From: Zhongshania aquimaris
GTDB taxonomy: Bacteria; Pseudomonadota; Gammaproteobacteria; Pseudomonadales; Spongiibacteraceae
NCBI RefSeq assembly: GCF_019312595.1
Contig: NZ_JAHWDQ010000004.1
Coordinates: 248,001 to 312,000 of the forward strand
Length of the DNA stretch: 64,000 nt
Direction of reading: 5' to 3'
Shown here: positions 35,628 to 44,935 of the stretch, in pieces
Position numbering within the stretch: position 1 is the first letter of the stretch
How the letters are laid out: every line of letters starts with the position of its first letter
Program-made: the position numbers and the translations under genes
The notes under the pieces: generated by a model
Told to the model about the DNA's origin: nothing
The model's input: only the letters and a program-made list of their open reading frames with translations
The model's database searches: none

Positions 35628-36593
35628 CTACAAACTCGCAGCTGCACCATATAGCCCTAGGTTTTCTTTCACTACCAAGCGCACAGGAATGGTATTTAGA
35701 TATTCCCTAAAGCGGCCTTTGGCTTCAAAGCGGTAGTTGAATTCACTTGCCACCAGCAGATCAGCAAAACGCGGAACGATACCGCCAGCAATGTAGATTC
35801 CGCCTTTCGCACCCAAGGTCAGAGCTAGGTCTCCCGCTACCGAACCCAGAAGCCGGAAGAACACCTGCATAGTTCGCACCGCCAAGGTATCGGTGCCCAC
35901 TCGCGCAGCCTGTGTAATCTCTTCGGGTGTTTTCCAATGTCCTTCGCGATGAGCCAGTTCGGCAAGACAGCGATAGATATTAACGATGCCGCTACCCGAC
36001 AATAAGCGTTCCACCGATACGCGCCCAAATTGTGCGGTAAGCTTTTCAAGAATCGCAATTTCATGCGGATCTACCGGCGCAAAATCGACGTGACCACCTT
36101 CACCTTCAATCACCTTATAGTCCTCACCAAGAGGAATTAAGGTGCTCACACCAAGCCCAGTACCGGGACCAAGTATGGCTATCGGTTTATCTCTAAATGC
36201 TTCTCCAGGGTGTATTTCAAGCCAATCTTCAAGCTTGAGATTGGAAACCGCATAGCCTACCGCTGTGAAATCATTGATTAATTTAGTTGGCGCATTGCCA
36301 AGAAATTTTGACACCAACAAACGATCAACCTGCCAGGGACTGTTAGTAAAACTCAATAGATCGCCATCTATAGGACACGCCACTGCGAGACAGACATGCA
36401 TTGGATAAGGGTGCCATAACCCAAGACCAATCACATCATCAACAAAATGTGATAAGGCCTCTTCGAACCTCTGATGTTCGACTACTCTATATGATTTTAC
36501 AAAGGCAAGCTCTTCCTCAGCTTGATCGTAAACGCCAAATCGGGCATTTGTGCCGCCGATGTCAGCAACCAGCATCCAAGGTTTAGTTTCCAT
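35628..36593 (-). CDS. glk: Glucokinase
   Basis: Bacterial-type glucokinase of 321 residues, the usual size. The ATP phosphate-binding motif is LVADIGGTNARFGVYD at residues 8-23. The glucose-binding and catalytic region is LINDFTAVGYAV, followed by AILGPGTGLGVSTLIP and GEGGHVDFAP, and the C-terminal adenosine site is GAKGGIYIAGGIVPR. It phosphorylates cytoplasmic glucose to glucose-6-phosphate. It is the last gene of the edd-eda-zwf-pgl-glk operon, 52 bases after pgl. A glucose source inside the cell is implied; the trehalase at 48948 is one candidate. Confidence 0.96.
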   Translation of the reverse strand: METKPWMLVADIGGTNARFGVYDQAEEELAFVKSYRVVEHQRFEEALSHFVDDVIGLGLWHPYPMHVCLAVACPIDGDLLSFTNSPWQVDRLLVSKFLGNAPTKLINDFTAVGYAVSNLKLEDWLEIHPGEAFRDKPIAILGPGTGLGVSTLIPLGEDYKVIEGEGGHVDFAPVDPHEIAILEKLTAQFGRVSVERLLSGSGIVNIYRCLAELAHREGHWKTPEEITQAARVGTDTLAVRTMQVFFRLLGSVAGDLALTLGAKGGIYIAGGIVPRFADLLVASEFNYRFEAKGRFREYLNTIPVRLVVKENLGLYGAAASL

Positions 36594-36645
36594 TGTGATA
36601 CGCCATGTTTAAAAATAAATTATTTATCACACTCGATGCTCGTAA

Positions 36646-37344
36646 TTATTCAGCCCAGTACAAAGCTATTGGATTTATCGCTTCGTAAATTAGTGCACTA
36701 ATGGGCATTTTTCGCGGGGAGAATCCATCGCAAGCCGTTTCAAAGACAGCTCGTTTTTCCACACCAGTAATGTGAACAATGACTTTACGACTATTTAACA
36801 ACCTAGCGAGAGTCATGCTAATTCTTTGGTGTGGTGCAACTAAAGGCATCACCCCAATAAAAGACTGCCTAGATTTTATATTTAATCCCTCTTGTAACGA
36901 CGGAGTATTTGGGAATAATGAAGCCGTATGACCGTCAGCTCCCATACCCAAAATCAGAACATCAATCTCACCGATTTCAGCAAAGCTATTTTGCAGGCCT
37001 TCGATGGCATCGTCTGGATCTAGATCCTCTGTTTTCAATGACAGAAAACTGGCGTGAGCTGCCTGATTGACCAAAAGGTGTTCTTTAACAAGTCTTGCGT
37101 TGCTATCTTGATGATGCTCACTAAGCCAACGATCATCAGCTAAAGTTACTAGAACTCGTTTCCAATCCAAATGCTGCTTAGAGAGCAATCCAAAAAAACC
37201 TAAGGGCGTAGTCCCTCCCGAAACAACCAGTGTCGCGTTACCCCGAATCGCAATAGCTTCTATTAATAGTTCTGAAACATGTTGAGCTAAAGCCTGATCA
37301 AGCTGTTCACGGGTCTGAAATTCCTGCTTACTTAATTTAGACAT
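36646..37344 (-). CDS. pgl: 6-phosphogluconolactonase
   Basis: Pgl/DevB-type enzyme of 232 residues with the N-terminal VVSGGTTPLGFFGLL and the signature VLILGMGADGHTASLFPNTPS. It hydrolyses 6-phosphogluconolactone between Zwf and Edd. Its ATG overlaps the end of zwf by eight bases (ATGTCTAA), indicating translational coupling. Length and motifs are normal. Confidence 0.95.
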   Translation of the reverse strand: MSKLSKQEFQTREQLDQALAQHVSELLIEAIAIRGNATLVVSGGTTPLGFFGLLSKQHLDWKRVLVTLADDRWLSEHHQDSNARLVKEHLLVNQAAHASFLSLKTEDLDPDDAIEGLQNSFAEIGEIDVLILGMGADGHTASLFPNTPSLQEGLNIKSRQSFIGVMPLVAPHQRISMTLARLLNSRKVIVHITGVEKRAVFETACDGFSPRKMPISALIYEAINPIALYWAE

Positions 37345-38794
37345 TCCAGGCCCTGCCGTCTTTCTCTATAATTAATTCTGCTTTGGCCGGGCCCCAGGAG
37401 CCTGCGTGATAGGGTTTTATTTTTACATTTTGCCTGCCACAAGCTTGGGTGATGACATCACACCAGACCCAGGATTCTTCGATTTCCTCACGCCCCACAA
37501 AAAGTGACTGGTCACCCTGAATGACGTCGATGAACAGTCGCTCATATGCGTCGGGAATGCGATCTAAATCAGACGACCCCAAAAAGTCTAAATTTAAGGT
37601 TTGGCGAACCAGGGCCATTTTGCTCTTCAAGGTATTTTGTTTGGACACCATTTGCATTTCGATGCCCTCGTTGGGCTGAAGGCGAATCACCAAACGGTTC
37701 TGTGTGTCTTCGCTGCCTGAGAAAATATTATGGGGCAGACTTTTATAAGTGATCACAATTTCCGTCAGCTTCTCAGGCATCCGCTTACCAGTACGCAGGT
37801 AAAAGGGCACCCCCGCCCAGCGCCAATTGTCGATATGGGCTTTGATGGCCACAAAGGTTTCGGTATCACTTTCCTTTAACTCGCAACCTTCTTCCTGCAG
37901 GTAACCCGGCACCGCATTACCCTGATGCCAACCTGCCGAGTACTGTCCCCGCACAACACTTTGGGCAACATTGCTATCGTCGATCCGGCGCAGTGCGCGC
38001 AGGATTTTAACCTTCTCTTCTCGAATCGCCTCTGCGGTCATCGCATTCGGCGGCTCCATGGCCACCAGACACAAGAGCTGCATCAGGTGGTTCTGCACCA
38101 TATCGCGCAGTTGGCCGTAGCGGTCATAGTAGGACCAGCGCCCTTCAATCCCCACGGTTTCCGCGACGGTAATCTGAACGTGATCAATACAGCCTTGATC
38201 CCACTGGGTATTGATGAAGCGATTGGCAAAGCGCAGCACCAGCAGGTTTTGCACCGTCTCCTTGCCGAGGTAGTGATCGATTCGGTAGGTGTTTTCTTCA
38301 GTGAAGTACTGAGCCACGATTTCATTAACCTGCTTACAGCTTGCAAGGTCGTGACCAATCGGTTTTTCCAGAACAATACGGCTGCTGGGGAAAAGACACT
38401 GGCTGCTATCAAGGTGGGTACAGATCTGATCAAACAATCCCGGCGGTGTCGCGAGATAGTAAATGGCCGTGCGATCTTTGCTAACCCAATCCGCCAAGGC
38501 TTGGTAATACCTGCGCTCTGCAAAATCCAAAACTAAATAATCACAGCGCGCTGAGAACGACATCCAGGTGTCTTCCGACCAGCGGTCAGCACCTATCGCG
38601 GGCTGCACTCGCGCTTTAAGATGAAGTAAAAAGTCATCGAGACCCTGCTCCGGTCGCGCCACCCCAAGGATGCGCGTACCTTCCGGCAGAAGGTCGCAGT
38701 GGTGCAAATGGTATAGCGCGGGAAAAAGTTTGCGTGCAGACAAGTCGCCCATGGCACCAAAAATAATCAGGTCGGAACCGGCTTCTATACTCAT
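37337..38794 (-). CDS. zwf: Glucose-6-phosphate 1-dehydrogenase
   Basis: Zwf of 485 residues. The NADP motif FGAMGDLSARKLFPALYHL is near residue 12, and the active-site signature RIDHYLGKETVQNLLVLRFAN near 170 appears in full. It oxidises glucose-6-phosphate and makes NAD(P)H. The ATG at 38794 overlaps the eda stop by four bases (ATGA). It is the third gene of the Entner-Doudoroff operon. Confidence 0.96.
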   Translation of the reverse strand: MSIEAGSDLIIFGAMGDLSARKLFPALYHLHHCDLLPEGTRILGVARPEQGLDDFLLHLKARVQPAIGADRWSEDTWMSFSARCDYLVLDFAERRYYQALADWVSKDRTAIYYLATPPGLFDQICTHLDSSQCLFPSSRIVLEKPIGHDLASCKQVNEIVAQYFTEENTYRIDHYLGKETVQNLLVLRFANRFINTQWDQGCIDHVQITVAETVGIEGRWSYYDRYGQLRDMVQNHLMQLLCLVAMEPPNAMTAEAIREEKVKILRALRRIDDSNVAQSVVRGQYSAGWHQGNAVPGYLQEEGCELKESDTETFVAIKAHIDNWRWAGVPFYLRTGKRMPEKLTEIVITYKSLPHNIFSGSEDTQNRLVIRLQPNEGIEMQMVSKQNTLKSKMALVRQTLNLDFLGSSDLDRIPDAYERLFIDVIQGDQSLFVGREEIEESWVWCDVITQACGRQNVKIKPYHAGSWGPAKAELIIEKDGRAWNV

Positions 38795-39453
38795 TTATTA
38801 TGTCCTTCCCTAATCGCCGCAACTCGCAGGCAAGCTTCCCGCGCCAGCGCCGTGATGGCTGTCCAATTTCCCTCTCTGACCATGTCATCGGGGGTTAGCC
38901 AGGAACCGCCAACACTCAATACCGAGGGCACTGCAAGATAGTCTGCAATATTGTGTAAGCCGATACCGCCTGTCGGGCAAAAAGATATATCCGGGAACGG
39001 ACCACCGAAGGCCTTTAATGACTTTGCACCGCCCGACGATTCCGCCGGAAAAAATTTAAGAACCTTGAGCCCCGCTTCAGCGCAGACCATCAGTTCCGAC
39101 GCGCTTGAAATTCCCGGCAGGAAAGGCACCGGGGACTGGCAGCCTTCACTGAGTAAGCGGGGCGTTGTACCTGGCGTAATGATGAACTCACTGCCCGCCT
39201 TTATCGCCTCATCAAGACCACGCAGATTGGTTACAGTGCCAGCGCCAACAATCACACCCTCAAGCTCATCCTTAATCCGACGGATTGCCGGTAGGCCATG
39301 AGGCGTGCGCAGGGTGATTTCCAGCACCGGTAGACCACCATCGCGCAAAGCCATCGCTAAAGGGATGGCCGAATCAAGATTATGGATAGCAATGACGGGA
39401 ACGACCGGCGCCTGACGTAAAAGGTGTTTTATCACACTAGTGTGATCTGGCAT
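38791..39453 (-). CDS. eda: 2-keto-3-deoxy-6-phosphogluconate aldolase
   Basis: KDPG aldolase of 220 residues. The catalytic glutamate region is PVLEITLRTPHGLPAI, and VGAGTVTNLRGLDEAI follows. The Schiff-base lysine lies in LKVLKFFPAESSGG, and the phosphate site is FCPTGGIGLHNI. It splits KDPG into pyruvate and glyceraldehyde-3-phosphate. It starts three bases after the edd stop behind AGGGG. Confidence 0.96.
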   Translation of the reverse strand: MPDHTSVIKHLLRQAPVVPVIAIHNLDSAIPLAMALRDGGLPVLEITLRTPHGLPAIRRIKDELEGVIVGAGTVTNLRGLDEAIKAGSEFIITPGTTPRLLSEGCQSPVPFLPGISSASELMVCAEAGLKVLKFFPAESSGGAKSLKAFGGPFPDISFCPTGGIGLHNIADYLAVPSVLSVGGSWLTPDDMVREGNWTAITALAREACLRVAAIREGHNK

Positions 39454-39456
39454 GGA

Positions 39457-41283
39457 TTAAGCCCCTGTGAGTGAAAAGATTGACGCGCCTTGTTCCGGCG
39501 TCGATACCGTTGTTCTGAAGTTCTGGAATAATTCTCGGCCGATGCCCCTGCCTGAGACTTCCTCCGCACGCGCTGGTGTTCTTTTACTCAGCACGTCGGG
39601 ATCAACCAGGCATTCCAGTGTGCCCGTTGTCGCGTCAAGACGAATAATGTCTCCGTCTTGCACATAGGCCAGCATGCCGCCCGTAGACGCTTCCGGTGAG
39701 ATATGAATCGCCGCCGGCACTTTGCCAGACGCGCCCGACATACGCCCATCAGTAACCAGGGCAACGCGATACCCTTTATCCTGCAACGCCCCAAGAATGG
39801 GAGTCAGCTTGTGCAGTTCCGGCATGCCGTTGGCCGCCGGCCCCTGGAAGCGAACCACTACCACGCAATCCCGATTGAGATCGCCCGCGTCGAAGCGAGC
39901 CTGAAGAGTGTGCTGGCTCGCAACAACCACCGCAGGCGCTTCAACGATGCGATGAGCGGCATCGACGGCAGATACTTTAATCACGCCGCGGCCGAGATTG
40001 CCTTTAAGCAAACGCAAGCCACCTTCATTGTCGAAGGGAGTTTGAATACTCGCCAATACTTGCGTATCCAGGCTTTCCTCAACGCAAGGCTGCCACTCGA
40101 GTTGATCGTCGATTAGCTTTGGCTCAAGGGTAAAATCAGCAAACGATTTGCCCCACATAACTTCAGCATCACCATGCATCAATCCGGCTTTTAGCAGTGT
40201 AGAAAACAAATAACCCGTGCCACCCGCCGCATGAAAGTGATTAATGTCTGCCTGACCATTGGGATAGATGCGGGCTAACAATGGCACTACCGCGGAAAGA
40301 TCATCAAAGTCATCCCAGTTGATCAGAATGCCGGCGGCCTGCGCGATGGCGATCAAATGGATGCTGTGATTGGTCGAACCGCCGGAGGAGAGCAGCGCGA
40401 CTATCGCATTGACGATGGCGCGCTCATCAACGACCTCGCCTAAGGACCTGGGACTCGGAGTCTGCTGGGTAATACGTGTGATGTGTTGTGCGGCTTCGCG
40501 GGTCAACGCGTCTCGCAACGAGGTATTCGGGTTCACAAAGGAACTGCCGGGAAGCTGCAGGCCCATCGCTTCCATCATCACTTGATTGCTATTGGCAGTG
40601 CCATAAAATGTGCAGGTACCAGCAGAGTGGTACGACGCGGACTCGGCTTCCAGCAATTCTGCGCGACTGGCTTTGCCTTCGGCAAACAACTGCCTCACCC
40701 GCGCCTTTTCTTTATTGGGAATGCCCGACGGCATAGGTCCCGCAGGCACAAACATCATCGGCAGATGACCAAAACGCAAGGCGCCAATAAGAAGCCCCGG
40801 CACAATCTTGTCGCAAATCCCAAGGCAGAGCACACCGTCAAACATATGATGGGACAAGGCAACAGCCGTACTCAGCGCAATCACGTCGCGACTAAAAAGG
40901 CTGAGCTCCATCCCCGCCTGCCCCTGAGTCACCCCATCGCACATGGCGGGCACACCACCGGCAACCTGAGCCGTGGAACCCACTTCACGGATCGCGGCTT
41001 TAAGTCGTTCAGGGTAATCTGCATAGGGCTGATGGGCAGACAGCATGTCATTGTAGGACGTGACGATACCGATATTAGACGCCTCCATAAGGCGAATTCG
41101 GTCCTTGTCGGTGGGCTCGCAGGCGGCAAAGCCATGGGCCAAATTGCCGCAGCTTAAATGCTGACGTGTGGGCCGTGTACCGCAGTTATCGTCCAGCTGC
41201 GCCAGGTAGTCGCGCCGCGACGACGCGCTGCGCTGAATAATTCTTTGCGTAACGCCTGCGATTTCACTAGTGACGCTATGCAT
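39457..41283 (-). CDS. edd: Phosphogluconate dehydratase
   Basis: Edd of about 608 residues, an IlvD/Edd-family iron-sulfur dehydratase. Signature segments are the ligand-cysteine region [55 protein letters not shown] and the C-terminal [18 protein letters not shown]. It converts 6-phosphogluconate to KDPG. The start is the ATG at 41283, nine bases after AAGGA; a TTG three codons earlier is unlikely. It heads the ED operon. No HexR gene or HexR-like operator is visible in the 88-base upstream gap. Confidence 0.96.
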   Translation of the reverse strand: MHSVTSEIAGVTQRIIQRSASSRRDYLAQLDDNCGTRPTRQHLSCGNLAHGFAACEPTDKDRIRLMEASNIGIVTSYNDMLSAHQPYADYPERLKAAIREVGSTAQVAGGVPAMCDGVTQGQAGMELSLFSRDVIALSTAVALSHHMFDGVLCLGICDKIVPGLLIGALRFGHLPMMFVPAGPMPSGIPNKEKARVRQLFAEGKASRAELLEAESASYHSAGTCTFYGTANSNQVMMEAMGLQLPGSSFVNPNTSLRDALTREAAQHITRITQQTPSPRSLGEVVDERAIVNAIVALLSSGGSTNHSIHLIAIAQAAGILINWDDFDDLSAVVPLLARIYPNGQADINHFHAAGGTGYLFSTLLKAGLMHGDAEVMWGKSFADFTLEPKLIDDQLEWQPCVEESLDTQVLASIQTPFDNEGGLRLLKGNLGRGVIKVSAVDAAHRIVEAPAVVVASQHTLQARFDAGDLNRDCVVVVRFQGPAANGMPELHKLTPILGALQDKGYRVALVTDGRMSGASGKVPAAIHISPEASTGGMLAYVQDGDIIRLDATTGTLECLVDPDVLSKRTPARAEEVSGRGIGRELFQNFRTTVSTPEQGASIFSLTGA

Positions 41284-41371
41284 ACAATGCAATCCTTAAA
41301 TATGTTCAATTAACGCAAAAATGAATAATTCCAATAGGAACGTATCCACTCGGTGGCGTAGTACCCGCTAA

Positions 41372-42286
41372 CTATAGCGAAGGTTCAATACCTAGATTAT
41401 TGAAGACAGGCAACAAAGTGTCTTGGATCGTCTGGGGGTACTCGGAGTCCGTGAAATCAATGATATCGGCCCAAGCTGCGACTACAGCCTCTGCACCTAA
41501 CGGTGCTTGTGGATCAAATTTGACGCCACGACTTCGTTCCCAACGCAATTTAGCAATCCAGCCGGCACCGACCTCAAATAACTCTCCTGTTTCCGCCTGT
41601 TGCTCAGAGGCCAATTTGACTACGAGCGGCGTTACAAGCTCCGGCTTCAAGCCTGCAATCACCTCGGCCGGAAGTATAGCTTCGGTAAGGCGAGAAGCTG
41701 CAACCGGAGCAATACAATTGACCTTAATATTCTTTGGCGCTCCCTCAATGGCCAAGGTTCTAGTGAAGCCATACAGTCCGAGCTTAGCACTACTATAATT
41801 TGCTTGACCGAAATTGCCGTAAATACCTGCCCCAGACGCGGTATTTATAATTCGTCCATAGCCCTGTTCGCGCATATACGGCCATGCTGCGTGGGTAACT
41901 TTGTAACTACCGAAGGTATGAACTCGATGGATGAGTTCCCAGTCCTGATCAGTCATTTTTTGAAAACTGGTATCCCTCAAAATTCCAGCATTATTGATAA
42001 CCACGTCCACCCGGCCAAAGTGTTCAACGGCGGTTTGAACAATGGCTTCGCCTTGTTCTACAGAGTCACAGTTGGCAACAGCAATACCACCTAGTGCGAT
42101 AATCTCATCAACCACTTGCTCGGCCGCTTTTACGCAATTGCCTTCACCGTGACCACTACCACCCAAATCATTGACCACAACCTTTGCGCCACGACGTGCA
42201 AATTCGAGGGCATGGGAGCGGCCCAAGCCCGCTCCAGCGCCGGTAACTATGACAACACGATTATCAAACCGGATTTGCTCTGACAT
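41372..42286 (-). CDS. SDR of the MFE-2/17-beta-HSD4 type ((3R)-hydroxyacyl-CoA dehydrogenase-like)
   Basis: SDR of about 304 residues. The cofactor region VVIVTGAGAGLGRSHALEF followed by VVVNDLGGSGHGEG is the hallmark of the dehydrogenase part of peroxisomal multifunctional enzyme 2 and bacterial homologues. INNAGILRD, a serine in NTASGAG, YSSAK for Tyr/Lys and VNCIAPVAASR complete the motifs. Such proteins oxidise 3-hydroxyacyl-CoA or side chains in steroid degradation. Start at the ATG 42286; a GTG four codons upstream is possible. It is the last gene of the operon with two CoA ligases, fitting a beta-oxidation step. Confidence 0.88.
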   Translation of the reverse strand: MSEQIRFDNRVVIVTGAGAGLGRSHALEFARRGAKVVVNDLGGSGHGEGNCVKAAEQVVDEIIALGGIAVANCDSVEQGEAIVQTAVEHFGRVDVVINNAGILRDTSFQKMTDQDWELIHRVHTFGSYKVTHAAWPYMREQGYGRIINTASGAGIYGNFGQANYSSAKLGLYGFTRTLAIEGAPKNIKVNCIAPVAASRLTEAILPAEVIAGLKPELVTPLVVKLASEQQAETGELFEVGAGWIAKLRWERSRGVKFDPQAPLGAEAVVAAWADIIDFTDSEYPQTIQDTLLPVFNNLGIEPSL

Positions 42287-42420
42287 ATTAGAAATCACTT
42301 ACTTGAGTTTAATTTTGAAAAAAACACTTCAATTCATACAAATAGTCATTCACTTTCTGAAAATTCGACGACACTACAGCTATGAAAAACTACGTATTGC
42401 CGAGTCCACAAAGCAATCAA

Positions 42421-43899
42421 CTATCCTCCGCGCTCATCGCGAAGTTTGCTTCTGCGAATTTTCCCCGCCTCATCCCGAGGTAAAGCTTCCAATATTTCGT
42501 AACTTTTCGGCGCTTTATAAAGCGACAAATTAGCCTTCACATAGACACTTAGCTCTTCAAAACTAGGTGCATCCTCACCCGCAATTGTCTGAATTACCGC
42601 GTGTACACGGCGCCCGAGATCATCATCCTTTAAACCAATAACAACGACATCAGCAACTCCCGGCATTTGCAAAATAACTGATTCAACTTCTGCAGGATAA
42701 ATATTTGCACCTCCCGAAATAATGAGGTCTGTCCTGCGGTCTGTGAGAAATAGATAGCCCTCATCATCAACGTAACCCAAGTCACCAACACTGGCGAAGT
42801 CGTCCTCAAGAGTTTCCAAAGGCTTAGCGCCGAGATAGCAGTATTGCGCGCCACCTTTTGCAAAGCGGGTAAATATCTCACCAACCTCATTGCAAGGCAG
42901 CTGACGACGTTTCTCATCCAAAATTCTGATTTCAGTATTAAATCCCCGGCCCACACTACCTTTGCGCTCCAACCATTCGGAACCCGTAATCACCGCGATG
43001 CCGGTGTTCTCCGTCGCCGCCCAAAGTTCATAAAGTTTTTCAGCACCGATCTTTTCGAGCCAAATCTGCTTAACCCATTCCGGACAAGGAGCCGCCATAT
43101 GCCAAACACGCTTGATACTGGCAAAGTTACACTTCTGAAAAAATTCAGATCGAGCCATTCTCAGCATCATCGTAGGTACCACGCTGACAATAGTCGGCGC
43201 CAACTCATGAATGGCATTCAAACAGCGATCAGCATCAAACTTTTCATTGATGATTGCAGTTGCTCCTGCAAACAAAGCAATTTGCGTAAATAAAAAAGCT
43301 TGATTGTGATATAACGGCCCCGGAGAATAGAAGACGTCCTCACTAGCAATACCCATTAATAAAGCAAACGGATGGCTTTCTGGCGGAAAATAGAACGCCA
43401 GAGGAGAGACAATCAATTTAGGCGTTCCCGTGGAACCGCCGGACGCAATCGCCTTAAATGGCTGTGGAATCGCATCTGGCAGTGATGAATCTAGATAGCG
43501 ATCAGAATTCTGAATTTGGCGCATTTCATCGCGACTTATACCCGAAAGTGCCTCGACATCACTGAAAATAGCCACTGGGCTAGCCAGCTGAATCATTGCA
43601 TCTCTCTCAGAATCCGGAAGACGATAGGCCAGTGGCATTGGACAAGCACCCAATTTGTAGATCGCCAACGTCGCGACAACATGCTCTAGGCAATTCGGGA
43701 AATGAATAGCAACAAACTTGCCTGGCACAACATCATATTCCGACAACCGGCGCGCTACCCTATTAGCCCAACGCTCCAACTGGCCAGTCGTAAGTAAGTC
43801 ATGACTGCCATCCTGCTTAATAAAGATCAGGGCGGTTTTGTCGGGATGCAGGCTAGCAAGTTGAGTAAGCCTTGCCCCAGGGGTAAGTTCTTGGGTCAC
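42421..43899 (-). CDS. AMP-binding acyl-CoA ligase, bile-acid-CoA-ligase-like
   Basis: ANL-family ligase of about 492 residues. The nucleotide motif is IASGGSTGTPKLIVSP, the GGSTGxPKLI variant seen in bile-acid/steroid-side-chain CoA ligases rather than the usual SGTTGxPKG. Later motifs are LWAATENTG, SVGDLGYVDDEGYLFLTDR, IISGGANIYPAEVES and the terminal DEAGKIRRSKL. The start is GTG at 43899, after GGAGAAAACTTA. It lies between an esterase and the MFE-2-type SDR in the same operon. Substrate unknown; a long or ring-bearing acid is likely. Confidence 0.88.
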   Translation of the reverse strand: MTQELTPGARLTQLASLHPDKTALIFIKQDGSHDLLTTGQLERWANRVARRLSEYDVVPGKFVAIHFPNCLEHVVATLAIYKLGACPMPLAYRLPDSERDAMIQLASPVAIFSDVEALSGISRDEMRQIQNSDRYLDSSLPDAIPQPFKAIASGGSTGTPKLIVSPLAFYFPPESHPFALLMGIASEDVFYSPGPLYHNQAFLFTQIALFAGATAIINEKFDADRCLNAIHELAPTIVSVVPTMMLRMARSEFFQKCNFASIKRVWHMAAPCPEWVKQIWLEKIGAEKLYELWAATENTGIAVITGSEWLERKGSVGRGFNTEIRILDEKRRQLPCNEVGEIFTRFAKGGAQYCYLGAKPLETLEDDFASVGDLGYVDDEGYLFLTDRRTDLIISGGANIYPAEVESVILQMPGVADVVVIGLKDDDLGRRVHAVIQTIAGEDAPSFEELSVYVKANLSLYKAPKSYEILEALPRDEAGKIRRSKLRDERGG

Positions 43900-43948
43900 T
43901 AAGTTTTCTCCAGTTGGCACTATATCAAACGGCAGTTATTAGAAATTT

Positions 43949-44857
43949 TTATCTATTTTTCGCAACATCGCGCTCAAGCATGCGCCCAATGTCATCGTAT
44001 ATATTTTTTATTTTACGCAGACTGTATGGCAACACGAGAAACCCGTGAGGCATACCCAAGTAACGCTTCAGTGTTACAGGAACACCAGCTTCGACAAGCC
44101 GCATTCCATAGGCTTCACCGTCGTCGCAAACAGGATCTATTTCAGCGGTCATCACAAATGCAGGCGGACAATCGCTTAAATCAACTCGCAGGTATGGAGA
44201 AGCATCGGGGTTAAGCTGATCCAGCTCGGGATTGGCCAAGTATTGCTCTTTGCACCACTGTGCCGATTCGGTAGTAAGCCCCAAGGCCTTCGCATGACGC
44301 TGGTACGATGGAAACGGCATAGAAAAATCTGTCACTGGGAATACCAGTACTTGGTAACGCAATCTAGCGCGGAGCCTTTGAGCAATAACAGCCGCCAAAT
44401 TTCCTCCCGCGCTCTCACCCATAATCAACACTCGAGAGGGATCGCATCCCAAACTTGCCGCATTGTCCAGTATCCAAATAGTTGCGGCTTCTGCGTCCTG
44501 CAATCCGGCAGGAAATTTGTGCTCCGGAGCTAATCTGTAGTCAACAGCACTGACCGCAAACCCGGTGACATGAGAAAGTTGACGGCAAACCGCATCGTGC
44601 GTATCTAGATTGCCCATACACCAGCCTCCGCCATGCAAGAATACAATCATTCCCAAAGATTCAACATCGGATGGGTAATAGACTCTAATGGGAATCGGCC
44701 CAGCTAAACCTTCGACCGACATATCTTCCACTCGGCTCAGCTCAAGTTTAGGCTGCGATTGCGCGTACTCAATGCTAAAGCTTCGAAGCGCGTCTACGCT
44801 AACAGTGTCAATATCGACATTCGGTGGAATGTACGGGGCTATTTCGGGATCAATCAC
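43949..44857 (-). CDS. Alpha/beta hydrolase, HSL-type carboxylesterase
   Basis: HSL/family IV esterase of 302 residues with HGGGWCMG near residue 76, the nucleophile in GESAGGNLAA (Ser149), Asp241 in EIDPVCDDGEAYG and His271 in MPHGFLVL. The start is GTG at 44857, eight bases after GGAG. No signal peptide is visible, so it acts in the cytoplasm. It lies between two CoA ligase genes, suggesting that it frees acids for CoA activation. Confidence 0.9.
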   Translation of the reverse strand: MIDPEIAPYIPPNVDIDTVSVDALRSFSIEYAQSQPKLELSRVEDMSVEGLAGPIPIRVYYPSDVESLGMIVFLHGGGWCMGNLDTHDAVCRQLSHVTGFAVSAVDYRLAPEHKFPAGLQDAEAATIWILDNAASLGCDPSRVLIMGESAGGNLAAVIAQRLRARLRYQVLVFPVTDFSMPFPSYQRHAKALGLTTESAQWCKEQYLANPELDQLNPDASPYLRVDLSDCPPAFVMTAEIDPVCDDGEAYGMRLVEAGVPVTLKRYLGMPHGFLVLPYSLRKIKNIYDDIGRMLERDVAKNR

Positions 44858-44935
44858 TGTAAATCTCCGTATATTATTTTAATCCAATCGCGGTGTTAAA
44901 TAGATATTCGTCAAAGGTTTTCACGAGTCGTGATA

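Noticed and set aside
37925-38536. A 203-codon plus-strand frame opposite zwf
   Set aside because: It overlaps the conserved zwf active-site region entirely and shows no recognisable protein features.
40483-41157. A 224-codon plus-strand frame opposite edd
   Set aside because: It lies wholly antisense to a clear edd gene and its translation is low-complexity and basic with no family motif. It is a codon-bias shadow.
44921-44933. TCACGA-G-TCGTGA inverted repeat after the CoA synthetase gene
   Set aside because: No T-run follows on the minus strand and it is not near a promoter. The function cannot be supported.
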